Shown here piece after piece: positions 8,947-17,754 of a DNA stretch of 64,000 nucleotides. A program made the translations under genes and the position numbers. This DNA is from Burkholderiaceae bacterium 16 (GTDB lineage: Bacteria; Pseudomonadota; Gammaproteobacteria; Burkholderiales; Burkholderiaceae). The stretch covers positions 1 to 64,000 of the forward strand of contig JYOD01000039.1 of NCBI GenBank assembly GCA_000955785.1. The letters run 5' to 3'. Position 1 is the stretch's first letter; every line of letters starts with the position of its first letter. Under the pieces are notes generated by a model. The model was not told the origin of the DNA, made no database searches, and saw only the letters and a list, made by a program, of their open reading frames with translations.

Positions 8947-10113
8947 CTACTCGCGTTCGAGGATCAGCGTGGCGCTGCCGTGGCGGGAGCCAAGCAGGCC
9001 GCCGGTTCCTTGGGCCAGGGCTAGGTCGCAGTTCTTGACCTGCACGGCCGGGTGCGCTTCGCCGCGTAACTGGCGCACGGCCTCGATTACCTTGGTAATG
9101 CCGCCCCGATTGGCCGGGTGGTTGTTGCACAGACCGCCCCCGTCGGTGTTGAACGGCAGCTTGCCAACGCCGGAGATCAGGTTGCCGTCCATGACGAATC
9201 TGCCGCCTTCGCCTTTTTTGCAGAAGCCGAGGTCTTCGAGCTGCATCAGTACGGTGATCGTGAAGCTGTCATAGATCGATGCGTACTTGATGTCCCCGGG
9301 TGCCACGCCCGCTTCGGCGAATGCCGCGGCGCCCGAAACCTTGGCCGCCGACCACGTCAGGTCCACATGGCCGCCTAGCTGGCCCTTCACATGCTCGCCC
9401 GCGCCCAGCACTTTGATCCTCGGCCGGTTCAGCTTGGCCGCGATCTCCGGGCGGGCGACGATGAGTGCGCCGCCGCCGTCGGACACCACGCAGCAGTCGA
9501 GCTTGCGCAGCGGGTCTGAGATCATCGGCGAGTTCAGCACGTCTTCCACGGTCACCACGTCGCGCAGCATGGCGTGGGGGTTGTGTTGCGCATGGTGCGA
9601 CGCGGCCACCTTGATCCAGGCCAGTTGCTCGGGCGTGGTGCCATATTCATGCATATGGCGCATGGCGACCATGCCATACGAATTGACGGTGGCCGGGCTG
9701 TATGGAAACTCGAAGGGCGAGTCGGGAATGTTGGCGCCCCAGGCGCGCGGTTTGGTGCCGCTCGAACCCTCGGAGCGTGGGCGGCCGGCCAGCGTAATCA
9801 GCGCCACGTTGCACTTGCCCATGGCGATAGCCTGCGCGGCGTGCGACACATGCACCAGGTACGACGAGCCACCGGTCTCTGTGGCGTCGACGTGGCGCAG
9901 CTTCAGGCCGAGGTAGTCGACCATGTTCAGCACGCCGAGTCCGGGTGCATCGCCGGCGCAGAAGTAGCCATCAACGTCGGCCAGCGTCAGTCCGGCGTCT
10001 TCGAGCGCGCCGCGGGCGCTTTCGGCGTGAAGCTGGGCCACTGACTTGTCCGGTGCCTTGCGGGTCGGATGTTCATAGGCACCGACGACATATGCCTTGC
10101 CTTTGATGCTCAT
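8947..10113 (-). CDS. Thiolase-fold protein lacking the nucleophilic Cys (Ltp2/SCP-x-like, probable aldolase)
   Basis: A 388-residue thiolase-superfamily protein of the lipid-transfer/SCP-x type. The start at 10113 (MSIKGKAYVV) follows AAGGAA. At the place where thiolases carry the active-site Cys it reads ETGGSSY (residues 79-85), with no Cys, and the usual C-terminal CxGG is replaced by GTGGLLG. Cys-less relatives paired with DUF35 proteins are retro-aldolases that release a C2 or C3 unit from a 3-hydroxyacyl-CoA (established for Ltp2). With the DUF35 gene directly downstream, aldolase action is more likely than thiolysis. Substrate unknown. Confidence 0.82.
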   Translation of the reverse strand: MSIKGKAYVVGAYEHPTRKAPDKSVAQLHAESARGALEDAGLTLADVDGYFCAGDAPGLGVLNMVDYLGLKLRHVDATETGGSSYLVHVSHAAQAIAMGKCNVALITLAGRPRSEGSSGTKPRAWGANIPDSPFEFPYSPATVNSYGMVAMRHMHEYGTTPEQLAWIKVAASHHAQHNPHAMLRDVVTVEDVLNSPMISDPLRKLDCCVVSDGGGALIVARPEIAAKLNRPRIKVLGAGEHVKGQLGGHVDLTWSAAKVSGAAAFAEAGVAPGDIKYASIYDSFTITVLMQLEDLGFCKKGEGGRFVMDGNLISGVGKLPFNTDGGGLCNNHPANRGGITKVIEAVRQLRGEAHPAVQVKNCDLALAQGTGGLLGSRHGSATLILERE

Positions 10114-10224
10114 GTTTGATTCCTTCAATCGAAACGTTGGCGGGGGATGAAACGTTTTTCGGACGGGAGCGAGCCTGGCCCGCACGGCCATGCTCGCGCT
10201 GTCACGGGGCAGGCGAAGCGCTTT

Positions 10225-10815
10225 TCAGGCGGGCGCGCAGTCCTGGGTTGGGGTGTCGGCGTCGCGCGCGCGGCGGTGCGGCGGCCAGATGACCTTCACG
10301 GCGGCGCTTTCCGCGCGATAGGTGTGGCACGACTCGATCAGCGCCGGCTTAGGCATGAAGCCGATTTCATCGCCAGGCATGCGACCATTGCGCCGGGCAC
10401 GGTCGAGCGCGAAGCGGCTCTGCACGGCCGTGGTGGCCATCGGGCCAAGCAGGTCGGTCATGTGCGTGCAGCCTTTCACGCCGCCCACGCGCTCCTTGAC
10501 CATGCGCCGGAAGCCCGCGCGCAGCGCCAGGCCGCGCAGCGCATCGTAGGCCGGTTCCACTTCGGGGCAGCTGCCGGCCGGACCGCTCAGCATGCTGGCG
10601 GTGATGTCTTGGATCACGAGGTCCATGTCCACCGTCACCGAGACGTGCATATGGTGGATGGCGCCGCCGGGCGGCACCTGTTTGAACAGCAGGTGCGTGC
10701 CGTCGGGCGAGACGTCTTTCAACTCTGCTTCGATGTCGATCACGCCGTCGTCGCGCAGGTAGGCGGTGCAGGTGATCTGCCGCCTATGCAGGGGCTTGCG
10801 GGTGGGAAGGGTCAT
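10225..10815 (-). CDS. DUF2889 domain protein
   Basis: A 196-residue protein of the DUF2889 family. It begins with a basic segment (RRQITCTAYLRDDG) and contains conserved His residues (HHMHVSV, GCTHMTDL) and Asp-rich strands that could bind a metal or nucleotide. Proteins of this family recur beside acyl-CoA catabolic genes in beta-proteobacteria, but no function is established. It lies 111 bp upstream of the thiolase-fold gene. Its ATG overlaps the stop of the preceding reading frame by 4 bp (ATGA), which suggests translational coupling. Confidence 0.8.
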   Translation of the reverse strand: MTLPTRKPLHRRQITCTAYLRDDGVIDIEAELKDVSPDGTHLLFKQVPPGGAIHHMHVSVTVDMDLVIQDITASMLSGPAGSCPEVEPAYDALRGLALRAGFRRMVKERVGGVKGCTHMTDLLGPMATTAVQSRFALDRARRNGRMPGDEIGFMPKPALIESCHTYRAESAAVKVIWPPHRRARDADTPTQDCAPA

Positions 10816-11210
10816 GTGGCTGTATCTCCTGTGCCGGTGTAGTCAATGAGGCGCCCACCGGTGAATGTCTTCGCTTGTCGCTTCTGGCTCTCAGTCAGGC
10901 CGGGGCCGGGCGCCCGGCCGCCGGTGCCGCCCCGACTGCATACGTCGGTAGGCGGCCCAGAACAGCACGCGCATCGGAAACCCGAGCCCCCCGTCATCGC
11001 CTGCCGGGCGTGTTCGGCAGCCAGTTCAACGTGGACGCCAAGCTCCGCCGCCGACGCGTAGCAGATGATTCGCGCGCGCCGATCGGCACCCTGCATGCGG
11101 TCGTCGATCAGATCCCGCAGCGCGTCGGCATAGGTGATTCCGCGCGTGCAGCGCCGGGCGGCTACCTGTAGTTGGCGGCTGACTTGCCGCACCTCGTGGA
11201 GCAGGTCCAT
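10812..11210 (-). CDS. Hypothetical protein, possibly frameshifted
   Basis: A 132-codon frame ending in an ATGA overlap with the DUF2889 gene. The first 70 or so codons have the G/C third-position bias of real genes (MDLLHEVRQVSRQLQV...). After about 10980 the bias moves to another frame, which reads MRVLFWAAYRRMQ and stops at 10891. This suggests either a frameshift in the middle or two overlapping small genes. No family is recognised. The coupling to DUF2889 supports translation of this frame; the codon pattern argues that the C-terminal part is not the original one. Confidence 0.35.
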   Translation of the reverse strand: MDLLHEVRQVSRQLQVAARRCTRGITYADALRDLIDDRMQGADRRARIICYASAAELGVHVELAAEHARQAMTGGSGFRCACCSGPPTDVCSRGGTGGRAPGPGLTESQKRQAKTFTGGRLIDYTGTGDTAT

Positions 11211-11526
11211 CAGTGCTTGGGCGGGGGGAGGACGTGGGGCATGGATGGGTGCGGTTCAGCAGCGGATACGAGAAAACGGCACGACCTTTACCGAGTTGAC
11301 CCCGTGTTTTGTTCCGTAGACATCACTATGCGAGCCAGCGCTCGCCATTCTGGCTAGGTTGGCTCGCCATGAATCCTTGGTAGTCTGCCCCGGCAGCAAA
11401 AGTGCCTGCGCCAAAGGCTTCGACGAATATTAGGCTCGTACGGCCCGCCGTAGCAACGGGACATACGGGGGGCGGGGCCAGATGGTACTTCTGACGGGCC
11501 GCCAGCAATAGGGAGGAACACCACGT
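11211..11526. other. Intergenic region between the minus cluster and the LuxR fusion gene
   Basis: 316 bp between two diverging genes, so it must hold at least the promoter of the plus-strand regulator. A TTGACC hexamer at 11296-11301 is the only -35-like element I see, and no good -10 lies at the right distance. No repeats or palindromes of note. Confidence 0.4.
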
Positions 11527-14500
11527 ATGCGTTTCGCTTGCCACATCGTGCTGACCGACACCGAGCGTGCAGAACTCGAGGCGCTCGCTGCGGTAGGTTC
11601 GGGAAACGGGCGGCTCGCCCAGCGCGCGCGCATGATTCTGCTGGCTGCCGCAGGATGGCAGAACAAGGACATCGCGGCCGAGGTCGGCGTAGGGCGCATA
11701 CAAGTGGCGCGCTGGCGCGACCGCTATGCCGTGTCGCGGCTGGCCGGGATCGAACGGGATCTGCCTCGCGGTGCGCCGCCGGTGCGGATGGACGTCGCTC
11801 GTCTCTTGGCGCTGGCACGCGATGCCGAGCCCGGAACACTGAGCGCGCGCCAGCTTGCCGCCGAACTGGGCGTTAGCTCGGCCTGCGTGTCGCGCCACTG
11901 GCGTGCCAGCGGCCTGCCGGCCCGCCCGGATCGAACCGCCGCTGCCGCGTTACTGTCCGGCACGGCCGATAAACTGCACGCCGCCGAGATCGTCGGCCTC
12001 TACCTCGCGGCGCCCGAGCATGCGGTGGCCGTGGCGATGGAGGCGGGCGCTCCCGCCGGAAAACCGACATTTGCCGTAGCCAACCAGCGCAACAGCGCAG
12101 CTTTCCGCCGCACGATGGGGGTGTCGTTCCTGACCACGCTGAAGATGCTCGACGCCGCTACCGCGCCTGATTCCGATGCCGGACGCGTCGGCGGCTGGCT
12201 GGCCTTCCTGCGCCGGCTGGCGCCGCACGCGCCGCCTGGCCGCCAGTTGCTGATTCTGGCTGACAACCCTCTCTCGCACGAGCATCCCAAGGTACAGGAG
12301 GTGCTGGCCGGCCATCGCTGGACCGTGCGCTTCGTGGCGGGCCACGCCGCTTGGCTGCGCGGCGTCCAGGCGTTGCTGCGAGAATCGTCCGGCGGATTGC
12401 CGGCAAGCGTCGCGCAGGTGCTTGCGGCGGTAGGACAGCATGAAGCGCGGCGGCCGTTCGACTGGGTGCGCGGGGCTGACGCGGCCCCCCATTGCGAAGT
12501 GGATGTGGGCGGCCTGGTAGAGCCGGTCGATGCCGCCGACCTGGCGCCGGCAGGGCACGCATGGCCTATGATCGGCCGCGGGCGTGCCCAAGCGCCGATA
12601 CAGCCATCGCCGCCGCCGCGCGCCACCGCACAGCCAGTCCTTTCGCTGGTATTGCATCCAGCAGTGCCGCGGGTCCGCCCGCGCACGGTGGAAGCCGTGG
12701 CCAGCGCAAAGCTGCTGCCGCCGCGTCATGTGCGCAAGCTGCTGCCGCTCGAGCGATTGATGAGCCGGCTGCTGGACGCGCGCCGGCAGCGCTGCGTGGT
12801 GATCCAAGGCCAGGCCGGCGCGGGCAAGACAAGCGCGTTGATGGTTTGGCGCAAGGGGCTGATCTCACTGGGCTTCGACGTGAGCTGGCTGGCGCTGGGC
12901 GTGGAAGACAACGCGCCCGCACGATTCTTCGAATGCCTGCTGGCCAGCCTGGCCGAGGCGGATCCCGCCATCGCGCGCAACGCGGCAGCTCTGACCGGCA
13001 CCGGCCAGGACGACAACGCGATCGAACACTGGGTCATTACGCTGGTGCAGACGCTAGACCAGCGCGAGCGCGAGTTGGTTTTGATGATCGATGATCTGCA
13101 CCACCTCACTGACACACGCATCTTTCGTGCGCTCCAGCGTCTGCTCGACTACGCGCCGCCAAAGCTCCATCTTGCGTTCAGCTCGCGCAGCGCGCTGCCC
13201 CTAGCGCTCGAGGCATTGCGCGCTCAACGGCTGCTGACCGAGCTCGACATGCACGACCTGCGCTTTACGCCGGAGGAGTCGGCACGCTTTCTGCATGACC
13301 AGGTCGGTGCGGTGTCGACGCGCGACGCCGCGGCTCTTCACGCGCTGACCGAAGGCTGGGTGGCGGGGCTGCAGCTCTTCGCCGTGGAATTGCGGAAACG
13401 GCACGGCGGTGACTATCCGTTCGCACGTGCAAGAGACCCGCACATGTTCGCCGCGTATTTCGAGCGTGAGGTGCTGGGCCTGATGGCATCGGATGACCTC
13501 GCCATGCTCACGCGCATGGCCGTCTGCCCTCATTTCTGCGCCAACCTGTGCGCGGCAATGCCGGGCGAGACCGATACCCCGTCGCGCATCGCCGCGCGGC
13601 TGGCCCGGCTCGAATCCGACAACCAATTCATCACCCAGGTGGGCAGCGGCGACAGCGAGGCGTGGTATCGGATCCATCCGCTGCTGCGAGAAACGCTGCT
13701 GGCGAGGCTGGAGCCTGCGGATAACGGCAGGATTGGCGATCCGGACATTGCCTGCGTCACCACGGAGGCGCGCGCGCTGCATGCCGCCGCCTGGCGCTGG
13801 TTCGACCGACGCGGCCAGCTCGGCGACGCCGTCTACCACGCCGTGCGCGCGGGCGAGGCGGCTGCCGCCGCGGCAATGGTGGAATCAAGCGGGCACGACC
13901 TGCTCAAGCGCGGCGACCTGACGCAACTGCTGGCGCTGATGCGCCGGCTGCCCGATGACCAGGTGCAGAGCCGCTTTGGCCTGCTGGCGCTGGTGGCGTT
14001 CCTGCGGCTCTACATGCGCGACGTGGACGGGCTTGAACAGAGCCTGGAGCGGCTCGCAGTGCTGTGCGACCGCACCGACACCGTCCACCCCTACGTCGTC
14101 TGCCTGCTTCGCGCCGGCCGCGCGGTGCAGCTGGATGATATCGACACGATCATCGGCATGCTGCCCGAACTCTGGGCGATCCCGCCCCAGGCAGACGATC
14201 TCTGGTGGACCTGCCGCAGCAACGTGCTGTCGTGGTACTTCCTGCTGCGCGGAGAATACAAAGAGGCGCGCCGCCTACAAAGCGATACCGAGCGACGCAG
14301 CAATGTGCCGCGCAGCAGCATGTTTGGCCGCTATATCACCGCGATGAGCCTGGCGATGGAGGGCGAGATCCAGCACGCGGCCAAGAGTGCCCGCGTGGTG
14401 CTGCGCGAGGCCGAGCGCCGCGGCCCCGCTTTCCTCGGACTGACATGCATGGCCGCCGGTTTGCTGGCCGACATCCTTTATGAGCTCAACGACTATGACA

Positions 14501-15432
14501 GCGCATGCGAGTTGCTAGAGCCGCGCATCGCAATGCTCGAGCGCGTGTCGCTGCCCGATGTGGTGCTGCGAGCGTTCACAGTTCTGTCCAGGGCGTACTG
14601 GCTCGCCGGGCGGCGGGCGGAGGCCACCGCGTGCCTGGATCGGCTCGAAGCCTACGCCGTGCGCTATCGGATCGACCGCCTGCTGGCGGAGGCGTTGCTG
14701 CTGCGTTTGAGCCGGCATCTTCAGCTCGGTGAGACCGAACGCGCCAATGCGGTGCTCCAGCGCGTGCAGCAGCTTGCGCAGCGCTACGCCGGCCAGCCCG
14801 GCACGGTAGCCGCCCATGTCGCCCGCATCGCTGCACAGGCCGGGATCGAGATGTTGCTTCATACGCACGACTATGCGAACGCGGCGGCACGCCTCGAAGC
14901 TCGGCTCATACTGGAAAGCGAAGCACGGCCCGCCCGGTCCGCCACACTGTGGCTGCAGACGGCGCTGGCACGCCATGCAGCAGGCAATAGCGCAGGTGCG
15001 CGCGCTGCATTTGTGCGGGCGCTTCGGACGGGGCACGGTTCGGGGCTGATCCGCACGCTGGTCGACGCGACGGCCGGTGCTGCACCATCGTTCGCGGCAC
15101 TCATCGGTGAGGGGCTCGACGACCCCGTGCTTGCTTTCTACGCGCGCCGTTTGCCGACGGCTGCCATAACGGCCGCGCCTGCGCCGCCAGGTACCTCGGC
15201 GCAGGCGGGGGCCATCGCCATGCTGAGCGAGCGCGAGCGCGAGGTTCTCGGGCTGCTGGCGCAGGCCATGTCGAACAAGAAGATCGCGAGTGTGCTCAAC
15301 GTGTCGCCCGAAACGGTGAAATGGCATCTCAAAAACATCTACGTGAAGCTCGGTGTCAACGGCCGGGGTAAGGCTGCAGCGCGGCTGCGCGACCTGGCGC
15401 CGTCGCAACCGGGCAGCGCGCTGGCGGTTTGA
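11527..15432 (+). CDS. IS630-transposase-like/MalT-like STAND ATPase/LuxR fusion regulator
   Basis: A 1301-residue protein. Residues 8-80 and 88-135 match the two helix-turn-helix units of IS630 transposases (AQRARMILLAAAGWQNKDIA; LSARQLAAELGVSSACVSRH). Residues 150-285 match the DDE domain (EIVGLYLAAPEHA, LILADNPLSHEHPKV, AAWLRGVQ). The acidic triad is altered: Glu172 where the family has Asp, Asp246 kept, Gln281 where the family has Glu, so cutting activity is unlikely. From about residue 395 it is a MalT-like regulator with Walker A GQAGAGKT (428-435), Walker B LVLMIDD (517-523), a long alpha-helical TPR-like region, and a LuxR helix-turn-helix at 1233-1292 (LSEREREVLGLLAQ, IASVLNVSPETVKWHL). 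One uninterrupted frame links all parts. Its targets may be the neighbouring CoA-ester genes. Confidence 0.85.
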   Translation: MRFACHIVLTDTERAELEALAAVGSGNGRLAQRARMILLAAAGWQNKDIAAEVGVGRIQVARWRDRYAVSRLAGIERDLPRGAPPVRMDVARLLALARDAEPGTLSARQLAAELGVSSACVSRHWRASGLPARPDRTAAAALLSGTADKLHAAEIVGLYLAAPEHAVAVAMEAGAPAGKPTFAVANQRNSAAFRRTMGVSFLTTLKMLDAATAPDSDAGRVGGWLAFLRRLAPHAPPGRQLLILADNPLSHEHPKVQEVLAGHRWTVRFVAGHAAWLRGVQALLRESSGGLPASVAQVLAAVGQHEARRPFDWVRGADAAPHCEVDVGGLVEPVDAADLAPAGHAWPMIGRGRAQAPIQPSPPPRATAQPVLSLVLHPAVPRVRPRTVEAVASAKLLPPRHVRKLLPLERLMSRLLDARRQRCVVIQGQAGAGKTSALMVWRKGLISLGFDVSWLALGVEDNAPARFFECLLASLAEADPAIARNAAALTGTGQDDNAIEHWVITLVQTLDQRERELVLMIDDLHHLTDTRIFRALQRLLDYAPPKLHLAFSSRSALPLALEALRAQRLLTELDMHDLRFTPEESARFLHDQVGAVSTRDAAALHALTEGWVAGLQLFAVELRKRHGGDYPFARARDPHMFAAYFEREVLGLMASDDLAMLTRMAVCPHFCANLCAAMPGETDTPSRIAARLARLESDNQFITQVGSGDSEAWYRIHPLLRETLLARLEPADNGRIGDPDIACVTTEARALHAAAWRWFDRRGQLGDAVYHAVRAGEAAAAAAMVESSGHDLLKRGDLTQLLALMRRLPDDQVQSRFGLLALVAFLRLYMRDVDGLEQSLERLAVLCDRTDTVHPYVVCLLRAGRAVQLDDIDTIIGMLPELWAIPPQADDLWWTCRSNVLSWYFLLRGEYKEARRLQSDTERRSNVPRSSMFGRYITAMSLAMEGEIQHAAKSARVVLREAERRGPAFLGLTCMAAGLLADILYELNDYDSACELLEPRIAMLERVSLPDVVLRAFTVLSRAYWLAGRRAEATACLDRLEAYAVRYRIDRLLAEALLLRLSRHLQLGETERANAVLQRVQQLAQRYAGQPGTVAAHVARIAAQAGIEMLLHTHDYANAAARLEARLILESEARPARSATLWLQTALARHAAGNSAGARAAFVRALRTGHGSGLIRTLVDATAGAAPSFAALIGEGLDDPVLAFYARRLPTAAITAAPAPPGTSAQAGAIAMLSEREREVLGLLAQAMSNKKIASVLNVSPETVKWHLKNIYVKLGVNGRGKAAARLRDLAPSQPGSALAV

Positions 15433-15644
15433 CGTGCGCAACTGCGGCCAGGCCACGTCATGCACGGGAGTGGGGATGGCGCACGTCCCCAGCACTGGAT
15501 AGTCCCGCTGCAGTTCCCCTTAAGTCCGTTCAAATTTCGCCCTAGCAAATTTCATCATAAGTTCCGCCACCGCCTTCCACCCACGTTGGGGAGTACTCCC
15601 CGGCCGGCCGCGCCGCGATGATGGTTCATCCGGGCAGAAGTGCA

Positions 15645-15991
15645 ATGGGGGCGCCTGAACCGCGTCGCGCTGTTCGCGTTCACACGCATGGCAGGCAGCG
15701 TCCCGGCCAGCACGCCCCGAAGCCCGGGCACGCATGCAGGTTCTGATGCGCTGAACCCGGCAAAGATCGCCCCGTTCACGCTGGCGCTGCCGAGCGAACA
15801 GGCGCGCGAGGTCAAGAACCAGGTATTCGTCGTACGCAGCAAGGAGTTCTATCTGATGTCGCAGCCACGCGCCATCCGCACCGCGCGCAACGACGCCGGC
15901 TGGACCGTGGGGAGCTGCCTGGCGTGGGGCCATCCCGATGTTCAAGCCGGCGTTGTTCCCACCGGGCCTGTCGCGCGGCGTGTTCAACTGA
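15645..15991 (+). pseudogene. Remnant of an SDR dehydrogenase gene (C-terminal part)
   Basis: There is no intact gene here, but the plus strand retains the end of a short-chain dehydrogenase of the MFE-2-like type. One frame reads FAFTRMAGSVPA, then IAPFTLALPSEQAREV, then QVFVVRSKEFYLMSQPRAIR. After a frameshift near 15930 another frame gives MFKPALFPPGLSRGVFN and a stop at 15989. This matches the usual C-terminal layout of those SDRs (alanine-rich strand, QVF-VR, LMSQPRPIRS, a FKP-LYPL-like tail). The N-terminal half is gone. It lies just before an intact acyl-CoA dehydrogenase, so it was probably part of the same operon. Confidence 0.6.
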
Positions 15992-16063
15992 TCCGGTCTG
16001 ATGGCCTTCGCCCGCGCATACTGCTTTCCCTCTGACGTATGAAGTTCCGCTTACCCAACCCAA

Positions 16064-17218
16064 ATGAACATGAATTTCGAACTTACCTTTGAGCAGCAGC
16101 TGCTGCAGGACAGCGTGGCGCGCTTCGTCGAGAAGGACTACGGCTTCGAGGCGCGCACCGCGCTGGTCAAGTCGGGGTCGCGCTGCGATGGCCGGCACTG
16201 GGCCACGTTCGCGAACAACGGCTGGCTTGCCGCCGCGTTGCCCGAAGCACAGGGCGGCCTGGGCGGCGCGTTGCTCGACACCGTGCTGATCGCGGCCCAG
16301 TTCGGCCGCGGCCTCGTGATCGAGCCGTTCCTCGGCTGTGCCGTGGCCGCTGCGCAGACGTTGCTGGCCGGCGCCACGCCCGCGCAGCGCGATGCACTGC
16401 TACCCGCGCTGGCAGACGGATCGCGGCGGGTGGCGCTGGCCTACAGCGAAGCGGGAACTCGGGGCCTGCCGGCCCCCATCGCCACGTGCGCCGAGGCGAC
16501 GGCGGGCGGTTACGTGCTAAACGGCACCAAGACGCTCGTGCTCGGTGGCACCGAGGCCGACGCCTTTGTCGTGTCGGCCGTGCATGGTGGAGAACTCCGC
16601 CTCTTCGTAGTCCGTGCCGACACGCCGGGGGTAACGTGCCGCGCGGTGCCGCTCCATGACGCCACCTGGGCGGCGGAGATCACGTTTGACATCGCCGCCG
16701 TGCCAGGCGACGCGCTGCTGGGCGAGCCCGGCACTGGCCTGGCAGCGCTCCAGCGTGGTCTGTTTCACGCCACGGCGGCGCTGTGTGCGGAACTCGTCAG
16801 CGCCATGGACAAGACGATCGAGATCACGGCGGAATACCTGAAGGTACGCAAGCAGTTTGGCGTGCCTATCGGCAGCTTCCAGGTCCTGCAGCATCGCATG
16901 GCTGACATGGCCGCCGAGACGGAGCTGGCGCGTTCGATGCTATATGCGCTGCTTGCGACCGTGGAGACCGGCACGCCGGACGACGTGCAGCGCACGGTGT
17001 CGCAGGCGAAGTCGCTGGTCGGCCGCGCGGCCAAGTATGTGTGCGGCCAGGGCATCCAGCTGCACGGCGGTATTGGCATGACTGATGAGTATATCGTCGG
17101 TCATTACTTCAAGCGCGCAGTGGTAGCCGATGCGCTGTTCGGCAACGCCGACCTCCATGAATCACTGGTGGCCGAAGCGTTGCAGCATTCCCTCAACAAC
17201 GAACGAGTACGGGCGTGA
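16064..17218 (+). CDS. Acyl-CoA dehydrogenase
   Basis: A 384-residue FAD-dependent acyl-CoA dehydrogenase. The N-terminal helical domain begins MNFELTFEQQLLQDSV. The middle beta domain covers about residues 120-220. The C-terminal helices contain RKQFGVPIGSFQVLQHRMADM and QLHGGIGMTDEYIVGHYFKR. It resembles the divergent ACADs that pair as heteromers in steroid and branched-acid degradation. Two ATGs two codons apart (16064, 16070) are possible starts; neither has a strong ribosome binding site. It is flanked by the remains of an SDR and a MaoC gene, so this operon is decaying around it. Confidence 0.85.
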   Translation: MNMNFELTFEQQLLQDSVARFVEKDYGFEARTALVKSGSRCDGRHWATFANNGWLAAALPEAQGGLGGALLDTVLIAAQFGRGLVIEPFLGCAVAAAQTLLAGATPAQRDALLPALADGSRRVALAYSEAGTRGLPAPIATCAEATAGGYVLNGTKTLVLGGTEADAFVVSAVHGGELRLFVVRADTPGVTCRAVPLHDATWAAEITFDIAAVPGDALLGEPGTGLAALQRGLFHATAALCAELVSAMDKTIEITAEYLKVRKQFGVPIGSFQVLQHRMADMAAETELARSMLYALLATVETGTPDDVQRTVSQAKSLVGRAAKYVCGQGIQLHGGIGMTDEYIVGHYFKRAVVADALFGNADLHESLVAEALQHSLNNERVRA

Positions 17219-17628
17219 ACATCAAAGAAGAAACCCGCGAGCCAATGCCGATGGGCGAGGTCATCGGCGTCGGTGACTGGGTCGCCATCGGCCAGTGCCG
17301 CGTAAACACCGTTTGCCGACGCCACCGGGGTCACTAACGAATCCACGGCCAGAGGAGGCCGCGCGAGATCCGGCGCGCTTGGCACCACCGTCACCCAGGG
17401 ACGCCTGATGCTAAGCCTGCTGCCCGGGATCGCGAACGTGACCAGGGCAAGTAGCGTTGTCCTGCACCGGTGCCGGTCGGTAGCCGGCGCGGCGGCTTCA
17501 TGGGAATTTCCCTACGGTGCGCTCGAAGACGGCGGCGCACAAACCGAGATCGAGTTGACGATAGAGCGCCACGGTCCCAAGCGCCCGGTGTGCGTGGCGG
17601 CGTCGATCACCCGGACGGCACGCAGAGA
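17215..17628 (+). pseudogene. Remnant of a MaoC-family dehydratase gene
   Basis: Starting with a GTG that overlaps the dehydrogenase stop (GTGA), the frame reads EVIGVGDWVAIGQ...RVNT, the usual opening of a MaoC/NodN hydratase. A one-base insertion near 17311 shifts the match to the next frame: FADATG, then TTVTQGRLMLSLLPG, where intact proteins have FADATGDHQWIH and IAHGxLTLSLLP. PVGSRRGG appears in a third frame near 17472, and the C-terminal strand IELTIERHGPKRPVCVA reappears at about 17550. The catalytic Asp/His motif has been lost. Frameshifts and substitutions mean no functional protein. Confidence 0.65.
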
Positions 17629-17671
17629 CATCCCTCGATGCCGCGCGGCTTTTCTTTTTTTGTGGGTCGGG

Positions 17672-17701
17672 CAAAAAAAGGCGCCGGGTCACTGCCCGGC
17701 C
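17672..17701 (-). terminator. Rho-independent terminator of the minus-strand acyl-CoA dehydrogenase
   Basis: On the minus strand the hairpin GCCGGGCAGTGACCCGGC is followed by GCC and a run of seven T. It lies about 55 bp past the stop at 17755. Confidence 0.75.
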
Positions 17702-17754
17702 AGAACCGTTGCCGGTGGCTGCGAATGGCAGCAACAGGCAATCGTGGAGACACT

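Noticed and set aside
15812..16198. Minus-strand frame of 128 codons before the acyl-CoA dehydrogenase
   Set aside because: It overlaps both the SDR remnant and the start of the true gene and has no protein features.
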